33,610 nucleotides of DNA, taken from positions 1 through 33,610 of the forward strand of contig CM030945.1 in NCBI GenBank assembly GCA_018136815.1, read 5' to 3'. A model generated the notes under the pieces. It was not told where the DNA came from. It saw nothing but the letters and a program-made list of their open reading frames with translations, and searched no databases. Positions 18,201 to 25,740 of this stretch are shown piece by piece. Positions within the stretch are counted from its first letter, which is position 1, and every line of letters starts with the position of its first letter. The translations under genes were made by a program, and so were the position numbers. Source of the stretch: Isochrysis galbana. Taxonomy: Eukaryota > Haptophyta > Isochrysidales > Isochrysidaceae.

Positions 18201-21200
18201 CATAGAGGCAGTGACGAGGGTAGAGCGGCGGCGGCGTGTCCGCGATAGATTCTACTGGAAGCGAGGTTCCGGCTCCGGGTGACGGGGTGGTTGGATTGGA
18301 GGCTGGCCTGGACGGAGAAGATTCATCGACGTGGGGCACTCGCTCGATAGCGGCGGCTACCGTCTGCGGCACGAATGGTATTGAAGAGTATGGGGATGCC
18401 TCTGCCGAACTAGAGGGGTTAGGCACGCCATCATAGCCTAGCCCTCGACGGTCCGTCGGATGCCGAGGTTGATCCATTTGGCGTGACCATTCCTTCTCCA
18501 GGGACTTCTGCAAGTCTGTCTTCGGAAGCTTCGACAACTCGGAAAAACCAGCCGCACTGAGGCCCCTAGCGGCAGCCCCATCGCCACACAATGCCTGTGG
18601 AGTACCTTCTCCGTCGGCGGCGTCGGAGGGCTTGGTCTCGAGGGCCTGCATGCTCCGGTGTTCTGGAGTCTCGGGCGTATCATCTTCTCCCGAGTCCAGC
18701 CCAACATCCCCGTTTTCAAGTGGCCTTTCGGCTACGACCGAACCGGTCGGTTCGGCCACTCCTTCGTCGCCAGCCGTGAAGGAGGCGCTCGGAGATAGTG
18801 CATTGATGCCTTGAGAGCCCAGTCGAGACAAGATGGAAGGTTCCGACGGCTCCGCAGCTGCCGCTTGCTCAGCGATTTCTTGGGCGATGGAAGGCGTGAC
18901 ATCCCGCCACCGATGGACCCCCGAAATTACATCACGGTCGAAGACCTGCCACTTGCTGCGGCGCTTCTTCACCGTGTTTGGAGGGCCTGGCGTTGTAGAG
19001 CGGTCCTTCATGGGCCACTCCCACGGCGTGAAGCAGTCCACTTCCGCCACGGTCCCGTCTTGCGATGCGTTGGTTTCCGAGTCCTTCCGATGAAGCAGGC
19101 GAGACGCATCGGCAACGGGGCCCGCGTCTGAGATCACGACAACCGAATCAGACACTGGCGAACCGCTGGGAGGCGTGAGGTGAGGGCTAGAAGCTGCTTC
19201 GCCTCTCCCCTCCATGAAGCGAGCTAGAGCCGTCCTCGGCTCAGCTAGTTCGAAGCCGGTCGAACAAAGCGAGGGGCGTTCTCTCAAGCTGGCAGCTGCT
19301 TGGGAAATTGCCCAGTCCACCGTGAAGTTGAGCGAACGCGACGCCTTGGCTTTGCGCGCATAACGGCGCAAGACCGGCATCCACTGGGCCGCCATTGCAC
19401 CGGCAATGCCCACATAGGTGCGGCTGCGAAGGGCGCCACGGTGAGGCGACGGCGATAGATCCGCCATCGCGGATAGACGTCCCTCGACAATCTTCGAAGG
19501 CTGCAGGGGCGGGAGTGAAGCCTTCAGGTACAGGCCAGTTGCCTTTTGATGGCCCGTGCCGTGCTGCCACGGCTGCACAAACTGCCGCGGTCGCAACCCC
19601 CCGACTAAGGCAGAGGCTTCCGCGTGCATTCGAGGATTTTCGACGGCAACGAAAGGCGCGTCGGCGCTTGCCATGGCGAGGAAGACTCTAGCGGCGGATT
19701 CGAGAGCCTGGCGACGTCCCGGTTCCCGATCGAGCCACTGGCAACTCACCGCCGACAAATACGTGCACGGCGGATGCGCGACCACGAGGTCCCAACCGAG
19801 ATTTTGAATGTGAAGAGCATCTCCGCAGAAGTGGGGAATGTAGTCGATCTCCGACGGTCGTAGATCGCACGTCGCGACGTGCGCTCCGGCAAGTAGGAAC
19901 ATCGAAGACACGACCCCGCTAGCTTCACCGACGACTAGAACGCGGGGTGGAGGAATCCCCTCGGCCGCGTCGAACGTCACGGCGTCGTGGATCGCTGCCA
20001 ACTCAGCGCAAAGCTCGTCAAAATGCGTCGGCAACACGGCAGAGGGCGATGCATGAGTGCTCGCGTCCGGCCGCCGCAAGGCTAGAGCAGCTTCGGCGAG
20101 ATGGCGGGGCAAGATGACGGAGGAACCGCTAGCCCGGGCACGGGAGGCGGCTAACATTTGAAGCTCGCGCGTAGGGGCGCGGGCAGCTTCAGTAGACTTG
20201 GCGGCCGAGGAACAACCAACCACGGCGATCCGGTGGATGGCCTCGGCAGTAGAATTCAGGGGGAGGGGGTCGTCGCCCTCAAGTTTCGGTGGGCTAGACC
20301 TGAAGGGGGTTGGCCCCGGCGGGCGATCCCTGGAATGGGGATCCTCCGGAGAGCCGAGAGAAAGAGGAGACGCCGGCGTCCATGTGGTGCGCGACGTGGG
20401 ATCGTAATCGACGGCCCCTGCGTCTCCCGAGGCTGGAGTGACCACGGCGTGAGCGCGGAAAGCCGCAGCTCCCTTGGAACCTTCAACTTCATCGACCCCG
20501 GAAGCCGACCCTTCCGGGTCGGGAACCAGGTCAGAAACGAGAACAGGTGCAACTTCGAGACGAGAGAATGAACACGATGACGGAGAAATATAACGAACCG
20601 GGGAGAGAGGTGAAGAGGAGACACTAGTCTCCGCCTCAACAGCACGAGAACCTACGGTAGACAACGACGATTCGTCCGCAGAGCGGCTCCGGCTATGGCC
20701 CTTGGGAGAGAGGTCTCCAGAGGGGTCCCGCCGGGAAAGAGCAGAAACAGGTAAAGCAGCAACAACGTTTTCGTACGCGGCAGCGGCCACGTCGGACCTA
20801 TCCATAGAACCTAGAGCAGAAGATGATACCGAGTCGACAGCCCTCGAGGGCTTCACAACTGTTCGTTTACGAAACGAAGAGACCGAAGACGCGTCGAATC
20901 TACCTAGCCCACCCCCTTGGGCAGGGCCGTCGGGGGGTGAATCCAGGGATGAAGATGCGTCGAAAGACCTAGGAGAGTTAGAAGGAACCGATGACAGCAT
21001 AGTATCCGTAGAAACAGACTCCAAGAGGGGCAGCGTGCGAGAATCAGCCCCTAACATCCTAATAGCGTGCGAAGTAATAGAAGAACTTGTAGACGTACAC
21101 GAATTTCGGAGAGTCGGGTCGCGACGATCTCCGGGGCAAACCTGTTTCCAGGAGCCCGGGTCAAGTGTCGACTCCGGCTTCCGAGATAGCCGTTCGGCGG

Positions 21201-21228
21201 GGGCTTCAGCCGGCGAGGCGGCTCCCAC
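15151..21228 (-). CDS. Copy 2 Pol: methyltransferase, protease, RT and RNase H in one frame
   Basis: A 2025-residue frame; counting from the first Met (21228), rough positions are: Ser/Pro-rich low-complexity region 1-400; phage-like cytosine methyltransferase 427-625; linker of unknown role 626-1030; retropepsin 1031-1123; beta-rich PR-RT linker about 1230-1330; RT about 1400-1693; RNase H about 1728-1858; acidic tail. The frame is open without a stop all the way from the gag TAG (21394-21396), and it is the same frame as gag, so it is probably made as Gag-Pol by stop readthrough and not from the Met at 21228. It ends early at 15151 because of a 5-base insertion near 15250; copy 1 reads on into integrase at that point. 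Confidence 0.9.
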   Translation of the reverse strand: MGAASPAEAPAERLSRKPESTLDPGSWKQVCPGDRRDPTLRNSCTSTSSSITSHAIRMLGADSRTLPLLESVSTDTMLSSVPSNSPRSFDASSSLDSPPDGPAQGGGLGRFDASSVSSFRKRTVVKPSRAVDSVSSSALGSMDRSDVAAAAYENVVAALPVSALSRRDPSGDLSPKGHSRSRSADESSLSTVGSRAVEAETSVSSSPLSPVRYISPSSCSFSRLEVAPVLVSDLVPDPEGSASGVDEVEGSKGAAAFRAHAVVTPASGDAGAVDYDPTSRTTWTPASPLSLGSPEDPHSRDRPPGPTPFRSSPPKLEGDDPLPLNSTAEAIHRIAVVGCSSAAKSTEAARAPTRELQMLAASRARASGSSVILPRHLAEAALALRRPDASTHASPSAVLPTHFDELCAELAAIHDAVTFDAAEGIPPPRVLVVGEASGVVSSMFLLAGAHVATCDLRPSEIDYIPHFCGDALHIQNLGWDLVVAHPPCTYLSAVSCQWLDREPGRRQALESAARVFLAMASADAPFVAVENPRMHAEASALVGGLRPRQFVQPWQHGTGHQKATGLYLKASLPPLQPSKIVEGRLSAMADLSPSPHRGALRSRTYVGIAGAMAAQWMPVLRRYARKAKASRSLNFTVDWAISQAAASLRERPSLCSTGFELAEPRTALARFMEGRGEAASSPHLTPPSGSPVSDSVVVISDAGPVADASRLLHRKDSETNASQDGTVAEVDCFTPWEWPMKDRSTTPGPPNTVKKRRSKWQVFDRDVISGVHRWRDVTPSIAQEIAEQAAAAEPSEPSILSRLGSQGINALSPSASFTAGDEGVAEPTGSVVAERPLENGDVGLDSGEDDTPETPEHRSMQALETKPSDAADGEGTPQALCGDGAAARGLSAAGFSELSKLPKTDLQKSLEKEWSRQMDQPRHPTDRRGLGYDGVPNPSSSAEASPYSSIPFVPQTVAAAIERVPHVDESSPSRPASNPTTPSPGAGTSLPVESIADTPPPLYPRHCLYVRDLVVCRADGDRAAQGFVLPDVALTVNSTLADTGAGPSVITTALLDRLPEDACVERVSDATVPNLHGPDGLPLITRGRASLVFSLSGRLFRHLFAVIEGNPMLLLGNDFLAAHSATISLDAASSEGSLRLRPASGDSDDSSRVLSECVVRVSTAPPPVADSGFVGAISMSPGQPLTVDFLERSTATREVPAGSEGEAAADARQPLYTPLFESADEFAAKAPASTSSEYLLYTEQAVTIPAFHRATIWVRVPLALRDHSDCAMLVDRLPNREALDSSPLVMPTVVTPTDDHRIAVTIVHTGVDALTLPSLHPIASLQVRFKLHRGWTPTGSEGDGDPVTALSEEQRSLLDSATIDPDRLLSDDQREEVRQLLARRIKAFALHPGAPNHTHVLEVELPLNPGAVPHRHAPSRVGRAGELIIEEEVAKMEAAGIIRKSNSAWASRVVLVSKKDGSVRFCVDYRDTNAKLRVEDSPLPLIVEAIDRLASGQGPLSSLFLCTLDLASGFWGIPIKESHKHITAFTTHRGKYEFNFLPFGIQSGPSYMCRLMDIVLGALAWEICMPYLDDVGIWSTGVGPSEEARAQASFEQMLHRLDLVLERLEWAGLTCKMSKCVFFATSTEYLGHVVSREGLKMDPKKVAAVADIDPSSINSLEAVRSFLGLCSYYRRFIRQFAAKAAPLTALTRKGCDVAKESQSEECRRAIQELKTAITSEPVLTPPRDDRPFIVKTDGASKLGIAGILSQLGDDNRERVVGYYARSLTSAERHWTVTEIELLAALESIRNWRPYLWGRRFKLVVDHSALRWLHTMKDQVAGGPASRLTRWALKLAEYRFDVEHKPGAVHQDADGLSRLASLEPEHEDEPLAGPASLAVREPGSESLAEHERSHPVAAITRSVATARGLQALDRSRRRASDSGPAIQSSYLAPGTPTSAEMKAALAEDPFVEPLLGSGETANHEPSGQGSPPPAAASGPVADDDSCSSPVAPAPFPLSNPRCFAVSSFTMGSSTIAPFLTPPTRTR
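15655..16045 (-). other. RNase H domain of copy 2 Pol
   Basis: It degrades the RNA strand of the RNA-DNA hybrid during reverse transcription. Visible acidic positions are the Asp in IVKTDGASKLG, the Glu in TEIELLAALES, the Asp in LVVDHSALRWL and the Asp in HQDADGLSRL. The NALADALSR-like end (here QDADGLSRL) is usual for Ty3/gypsy RNase H. Confidence 0.9.
16150..17030 (-). other. Reverse transcriptase domain of copy 2 Pol
   Basis: All the main Ty3/gypsy RT blocks are present: IEEEVAKMEAAGIIRKSNS, VLVSKKDGSVRFCVDYRDTN, LDLASGFWGIPI (first catalytic Asp), FNFLPFGIQSGPSYMCRLMD, MPYLDDVGIW (Asp pair encoded at 16507-16512), CKMSKCVFF and LGLCSYYRRFIRQFA. The domain is unbroken, so this copy could encode a catalytic RT. 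Confidence 0.95.
17858..18135 (-). other. Retropepsin domain of copy 2 Pol
   Basis: An aspartic protease with ADTGAGPS, the DTG triad, near the start and MLLLGNDFLAAHS near the end (the ILGxDFL-type strand of Ty3/gypsy proteases). It would act as a homodimer to process Gag-Pol. Confidence 0.9.
19355..19950 (-). other. Phage-type DNA cytosine-5 methyltransferase domain in copy 2 Pol
   Basis: About 200 residues with the ordered blocks of a C5-type methyltransferase: SAM-binding RVLVVGEASGVVSSMFL, the second-strand CDLRPSEIDY, GDALHI, the catalytic loop VVAHPPCTYLS (candidate nucleophile Cys encoded at 19765-19767), VENPRMH with the motif VI Glu, QPWQHGTGHQKATGLYL, and a motif X-like GIAGAMAAQW at the end. 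The HPPCTYL/ENP/QPW/KAT combination is that of small methyltransferases common in bacteriophages; eukaryotic DNMTs instead have PCQ and ENV. It probably methylates cytosine in DNA, but there is little room for a target-recognition domain, so specificity is unknown. Confidence 0.75.
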
Positions 21229-21393
21229 CGTCGAGGACTGAATAGAGCTAGAGACAGGGGGAGAATCGCCGCGTTGACAGCTCTTCTCCCCAAGCGGCGT
21301 AGGGATCGGATCGGGATGGTGGTGGTGGCGTTCGGGCCCACCGCCCGCGATGTTCTCCGCCAGGGTTTGAAGGACGGGGACCCCGCCGGACCC

Positions 21394-21396
21394 CTA
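21394..21396 (-). promoter_or_regulatory. In-frame TAG between gag and pol, candidate readthrough site
   Basis: The minus strand reads CAG TAG GGG TCC GGC. Gag and pol are in the same frame, no other stop lies in the 55 codons between this TAG and the first pol Met, and the local sequence is identical in copy 1 (TAG at 9506-9508). A G-run and a C-run just downstream could pair into a hairpin. This is the gag-UAG-pol layout used by some retroviruses. Confidence 0.6.
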
Positions 21397-24336
21397 CTGA
21401 GGCTTAACCCGGACCATCGAGCGAAGAAGCTTATGAATGTGCTCGTCCGATCCACACTCTCCGCAGCCAGCCTCACACAGAAAGCGAATATATGGCTGAC
21501 AGATGACGGGGTTGTGAGCACCGTCTCCCGTGCCATATTTCCAGGCTTCGCTGGCTGGAGTGCCAGGAGGAGCGTGAGGTCGGAAAGCGCAGAAGGCACA
21601 GCCGTTTTCGTTCGTCCATTCGGTGATTCCCCTATTGATATCGTCCGTCCGTGGAGTTTCCATTGAATTATCGGCCGGTCGGCACTTTGCTAGCGCCGCC
21701 GAGACCCTTGGGTGCTTGGCATAGCCTGCTACGGCCCAGAAGCGGGCTCGGGCCCGATTCCAAAGCTCGGGCGTCCACCGGGATACGCCCAGGTCAGGCG
21801 GTAGCCCTTGGCCGTTCGCCGGCGGATCGCAGCGACGGCTGGGCGGCCGAGACGAGCCTCCCTTTCGACCGGGTGGATCGGTTAGTATAGCCGGCAACGG
21901 TGAGTTGGAGTGGTAACTTGCCGGCGGTGCAGCAGCCCGATAATCAGGCTTCGAAGCAGGCGAATGTCCCTGTCCGCGAAGAGCTTCCGCCACGGTAGCT
22001 TGGACGGCCGCCTGCACGGCGGCAACCATGTCCGTGGTCGAAGCGGTCTTCTGGGACGAGGAAGTCTCGTTCTTTGCCTCGCCTGAGGCTTTAGTGCGTA
22101 CGCTAGCCACGGTTTGCTTCGTCGAGGGCCGGGATTGATGACGCTTCACCCGAGCCTGCTCGTAAGGGCTGAGGTACCGTTGGCAGAGGTTGACGCACGA
22201 GAGCGCCGACCGACCTAGCTCGTGGTTCTCTACGCGGAAACGAGTCTCCGCGAGCACCTCCGCAAATTTAATCGCATTGTCGACGCCGCGCTGAGGATCA
22301 ACCTTATCGTTCCGGATGATTTCTTCGAACCTTTGGTTGATCTCATGGGCCATGTTTGGATGATCCCACACGTTGGTGGAGTCAACCGCGGAATCGCCAA
22401 GCTTGCGGATGTAGGCGCGAACCAAATTCTTGCTGAGCTCACATAGATCAGCGCCGGCCTCGCGCTCCCTCATGCGGTCCCACTCCATCGACGCCGAGTC
22501 TTTCGCGAAACCATCGGCCCCGTTTGCGAAGGTCCCGTCGCATTTGCGAAGAAGGACGTCAGCAGCGAGGACAGGATTGAGAGCGAGGGCGCGGTCCTCC
22601 ACTAGATCGAGGAGGAAGGCGAAGATGCGAGAATTGCCGCTGGAATTGGCTCCGGCTGCCGCGAGGAGGGAGGTAAATATTTCGCGATGATCGCAGCCGA
22701 GCGCTAGTGCCCGCTCCAACGGCTTGATGAGAGTTAGCCGAAATTCGTTCCAGGCTGTCGCCGCGGTTTGAACGTTATCGGAGGCGAGGGCCTTTGGGAA
22801 GCGGAGCTCCGAAAGCTCTTTGCCCATCCTGACCTGATGGTGAAGGGTTTGCTCGGCTGAGAAGCGGCTACGCACCCATTTGAGCAAGTGGTCCTCCTCC
22901 ATGAAAATTCGGCAATGCCAAACGTTGCCCGCCAGGGAGAGGTTGCTCTTCAAAATGGTGTGGATGAGCTCATGCTCGTCGGAGTCGCGGTAAAGGGCGG
23001 CCAGATCGCGTGAGGGCAGGGCGAGGAGATTTTTCCACTCGCTTACAACTGCCTCTCGCTCATCCATCCCCACCGCAAGGCAGGGGTCGCGAGGGTGGCG
23101 GAACGGCACCACCGGGGTCGGGCCCCGGTAAGGGCTCTGATCCTGGCGGCGGGATTCCGATTTGGAGGTCGGGTACGCCGACCGTGGAACCCTAGTAGCC
23201 GGAGAGGCGTGGCCCTTTTGGTCTAGGGCAGGAGGTTCGTCCATGGATGGTTCCTTCTGAGCCGGCCTAGCAGAATCCGCAGCCGCCTCGGTCCGATCCA
23301 TGGACGGACTTGAAGTGGGCTCTTGGCGGGCTTGGAGTAGCTGAGTCAGGGCTTTGAACCCTGCTTCAACTTGATCCCGGAGAAGCCCCTCCCTCGCCTC
23401 TGCCGCGGCAAGGGATGACTGTAGGCGCTCCACAGCCCCTTTTAGGGTGTTGGTCTGCGCTTGAAGCCTTGCCATTTCCGCATCCTGACGCGCCGCGGCC
23501 GTCTCGATCGGGGTGATCTCTTGATCAAAGACCCCTTTTGATGACGGCGGGGCATAGTCCCGGTAAGCGGGGCTTCGGAAGCTGATCCCCTCCCCTTCAC
23601 CGACCTCAGACTCATCATCTCGAAGGTAAGGAGGGGGGTCAAACTGAATCAGAGGGAGGGGACCCTCCTCCACCTCATTGGCCAACTCAGCGACGCTGAA
23701 GTTGGCCTCATGCGGGAGAGGGTCATGCTCCACCATGGCCCGCTGTGATTGCACCCGGTGGGTGCCGAAGGAAGCGGACAAATCCTCGCCATCCGCCACG
23801 AGCTGATCGGAGCCAGTCGTGGAGATAGCAGCCGGGGTGATGGGTGCCATTGGTGTAGCCTCAGAAGCCGTGGGATCACTCGGACATCCCACGGGAGCAA
23901 AAGCTGCAGCGGGCAGAGAAGGTTCCCTGAGGGGTTCCTCCTCTGCGGCCGAGGACGCAAGCTTCGATTTCGTGCTTGTCGAGTCGAGCGGAGCCGGAGG
24001 GCTCTGAGCCACTCCGTCGCGAGCAGCACCGGCGGCTAGCGCGGCGCTTTGGCCCTCCTCCCCACCGGGAGTCGGGTGAATGAAATTCTGGACTGGGTCG
24101 GGCAACCCCATTTGGGTGTCTGGACGGGGAACGAACGGCGAACGAAGGGCTGTGGGGCGGCGAGGCGCTCCTAGCGGCCCTAGTGTGTTGGGTTTTAAGA
24201 GATTGTTAGACCTACAAAGAACTCTTCCCTCAGGGAGGGAGCCTAGGCTGCTTGAGTGCAGCGACGCAGCGAACAACGACGGACAACGGAGCTTAGAACA
24301 ACAGGATACACCGACCCACGAACACACCGGAATCAT
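21394..24336 (-). CDS. Copy 2 Gag with coiled coil and C-terminal Cys/His cluster
   Basis: Up to 981 residues from the first Met; a Met at 24111 (MGLPDPVQNF) is an alternative start, and the upstream part is only partly conserved in the left fragment. Order: Pro/Ser-rich N-terminus, a coiled coil around residues 275-345 (ARQDAEMARLQAQTNTLKGA and EAREGLLRDQVEAGFKAL), a helical capsid-like region with VWHCRIFMEEDHLLKWVRSR and a C-terminal stretch with CAFC, NPVICQPYIRFLC and GCGECGSDEHIH. Gag would assemble the particle, and the Cys/His cluster probably binds RNA. It ends at a TAG (21394-21396) followed by the pol frame. It is complete here; copy 1 lacks the first third. Confidence 0.85.
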   Translation of the reverse strand: MIPVCSWVGVSCCSKLRCPSLFAASLHSSSLGSLPEGRVLCRSNNLLKPNTLGPLGAPRRPTALRSPFVPRPDTQMGLPDPVQNFIHPTPGGEEGQSAALAAGAARDGVAQSPPAPLDSTSTKSKLASSAAEEEPLREPSLPAAAFAPVGCPSDPTASEATPMAPITPAAISTTGSDQLVADGEDLSASFGTHRVQSQRAMVEHDPLPHEANFSVAELANEVEEGPLPLIQFDPPPYLRDDESEVGEGEGISFRSPAYRDYAPPSSKGVFDQEITPIETAAARQDAEMARLQAQTNTLKGAVERLQSSLAAAEAREGLLRDQVEAGFKALTQLLQARQEPTSSPSMDRTEAAADSARPAQKEPSMDEPPALDQKGHASPATRVPRSAYPTSKSESRRQDQSPYRGPTPVVPFRHPRDPCLAVGMDEREAVVSEWKNLLALPSRDLAALYRDSDEHELIHTILKSNLSLAGNVWHCRIFMEEDHLLKWVRSRFSAEQTLHHQVRMGKELSELRFPKALASDNVQTAATAWNEFRLTLIKPLERALALGCDHREIFTSLLAAAGANSSGNSRIFAFLLDLVEDRALALNPVLAADVLLRKCDGTFANGADGFAKDSASMEWDRMREREAGADLCELSKNLVRAYIRKLGDSAVDSTNVWDHPNMAHEINQRFEEIIRNDKVDPQRGVDNAIKFAEVLAETRFRVENHELGRSALSCVNLCQRYLSPYEQARVKRHQSRPSTKQTVASVRTKASGEAKNETSSSQKTASTTDMVAAVQAAVQATVAEALRGQGHSPASKPDYRAAAPPASYHSNSPLPAILTDPPGRKGGSSRPPSRRCDPPANGQGLPPDLGVSRWTPELWNRARARFWAVAGYAKHPRVSAALAKCRPADNSMETPRTDDINRGITEWTNENGCAFCAFRPHAPPGTPASEAWKYGTGDGAHNPVICQPYIRFLCEAGCGECGSDEHIHKLLRSMVRVKPQ

Positions 24337-24508
24337 TCACCCAAACCAAGCAAATTATCAAGCAACCGCGACCCCAAATCACCGATAACTCAAACACGTC
24401 GCGAGAGACGGAGAGAGAGAGCGAGAGAGAGAGAGACTCCGCAGCGACGGCCGGAGCGTGTCTCCGTTGTAACTTCCCACGTAGCGGAGAGTCCGAAGGG
24501 GAGCGTCC

Positions 24509-25286
24509 TGTCGCGCGACCACGGCGATCACTTTGGATACAGATCGCGACGAGATATCTTCACGACCGAATAAATCTTGCCGTTGAGCGTGAACCTTCTA
24601 GACGCTTCTGAGTAGCAACCAAGGGGAAGAAACACCAAAGGGGCCAAGGGCTTGCATGTAACTTGCATCAAGGGGAAAGATTCCCTCACCTAGGAAGCGA
24701 ACCTACACCGGTCTCCAAGGGGAGATAGCAAATTAAACCTCAAATCTCGAGCGGATAGAGCAACCGACTTGCTCGCCAAAACCTTGACCGAGAAGAAAGA
24801 AGCAAGGACCTACAAGCCAAGGGTAGCGGACCTAGGGAATGTGAGAGGAAATTTCCGAACGCCAACGCCAAACGCCGAACGCGGGAAGGCAACGAAACCC
24901 TAACCAGGCCAAGCAGAACCTACGAAGAACAGGCCTGGACGACAACGAAAGTGAGCAGGTCCCAAGAAAGAACCGGAACCCAACAAGAAACGACAAGCCT
25001 TGCAAGAAGCTAAACAAGCCTTCACAAGGTAACCTGAGAGCCTGAGACAAGCGCGCAGCGAGTGACAGGCGACCTGGCTCCTTTGGGTCAAGATTACCCG
25101 AAAGGAGGAAACCTGGAATCTAGACCTGACAGACAGGCTAGAAGGAACGAAACGAGAACTCGAATTCTAGATCGCTAGGGACGAACCCTACCAACCTAGA
25201 TGTACCTGAGCTTCACCGTGTGGCCGCACGGCGAAGGACCTGGAAACAAGAGCCTGGAAATCGCATCATCTAGGATGAATGCGACA
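24509..25286 (-). repeat. 5' LTR of copy 2
   Basis: 778 bp, near-identical to 730-1505, with the TGTCGC...GCGACA ends. It would carry the element's promoter on the minus strand. Just outside it, on the right, unrelated sequence starts with AAGTT, the candidate target-site duplication; the partner is hidden in the gap. The minus strand after the LTR starts GGACGCTCCCC, the candidate primer-binding region. Confidence 0.75.
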
Positions 25287-25740
25287 AAGTTGGGAAACAG
25301 AGGCATGGGGTGCTCTCCAGGGAAGATTGATGGTTGTGAAGTGCCCTCCCATGGTGGGTGCACTGATGGTAGAGGTTTCCACCATGGGGAGGGCAGCAGA
25401 GCTGCCCTCCCACATGAGGTGCTCTTGGGGTGGGAGGGTTTCCCACTGTTGGAGGGGGTCTCAGAGACCCCCTGCATGCTACGCAGAGCCATGGTGGCAA
25501 CCTTTTCGGTGCCAGTGCTCGCCACCCCGCGCGCCTGCGCGGGTGTGGTTTGGATGGGTTGAATGGGCTCTGAGAGGGCTTTCTGACGAGCCGCCTCGGG
25601 CGGCATGGGGCGTCCCAGGTGGGGCGCGGTGACGAGGGTCGCCTGGGGCTCGGGAGCGGTCGCGGCACGCTCCATAGGTCAAACTATAACAATAGTTTTC
25701 AGTCCGTCCTAGTTTCTAGGACTGGTCCTAGAAAGCTGGG
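25287..25740. repeat. Hairpin-rich segment next to the copy 2 LTR
   Basis: At least seven short inverted repeats, nearly all perfect, are packed into 400 bp: 25342-25357 with 25379-25395 (one extra base); GGGAGGGCAGC/GCTGCCCTCCC with a 3-base loop at 25387-25411; CCCTCCCAC at 25405-25413 with 25430-25438; GGGGGTCTC/GAGACCCCC at 25454-25472; CCCGCGC/GCGCGGG at 25526-25543; GCCGCC/GGCGGC at 25590-25604; AAACTAT/ATAGTTT at 25681-25698; TTTCTAGGAC/GTCCTAGAAA with a 2-base loop at 25713-25734. No gene is recognisable. It could be a foldback or MITE-like element. Confidence 0.7.

Larger units (their letters stand above)
13580..25286 (-). mobile_element. Ty3/gypsy chromovirus with a cytosine methyltransferase domain, copy 2
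   Basis: Minus-strand order: 5' LTR (24509-25286), leader (24337-24508), gag (24336-21394), in-frame TAG, pol (21393-15151), then integrase and chromodomain frames (15277-13744). The RT, RNase H, DDE integrase order and the C-terminal chromodomain place it among Ty3/gypsy chromoviruses. With the missing 3' end taken from copy 1, the full element would be about 12.7 kb, long for this group; the extra length is in the gag N-terminus, the Ser-rich pol N-terminus and the methyltransferase. Frameshifts near 15250, 14747, 13980 and 13943 break only the 3' part. Confidence 0.9.

Noticed and set aside
18430-18470. G-patch-like RRGLGYDG upstream of the protease
   Set aside because: Only a few residues fit; the rest of the G-patch pattern is absent.
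21394-21396. UAG reassigned to an amino acid in this organism
   Set aside because: Possible but unsupported: the host exons that I could follow contain no in-frame TAG that has to be read as sense, and readthrough explains the single site.
24440-24508. Primer-binding site for a named tRNA
   Set aside because: The sequence after the LTR differs between copies at its first bases (TGACGC and GGACGC) and I cannot match it to a tRNA 3' end without a search.
25196-25675. Protein-like minus-strand frame across the hairpin-rich segment
   Set aside because: Starts in hairpin DNA and ends in the LTR; Pro/Ala-rich composition mirrors the repeats.
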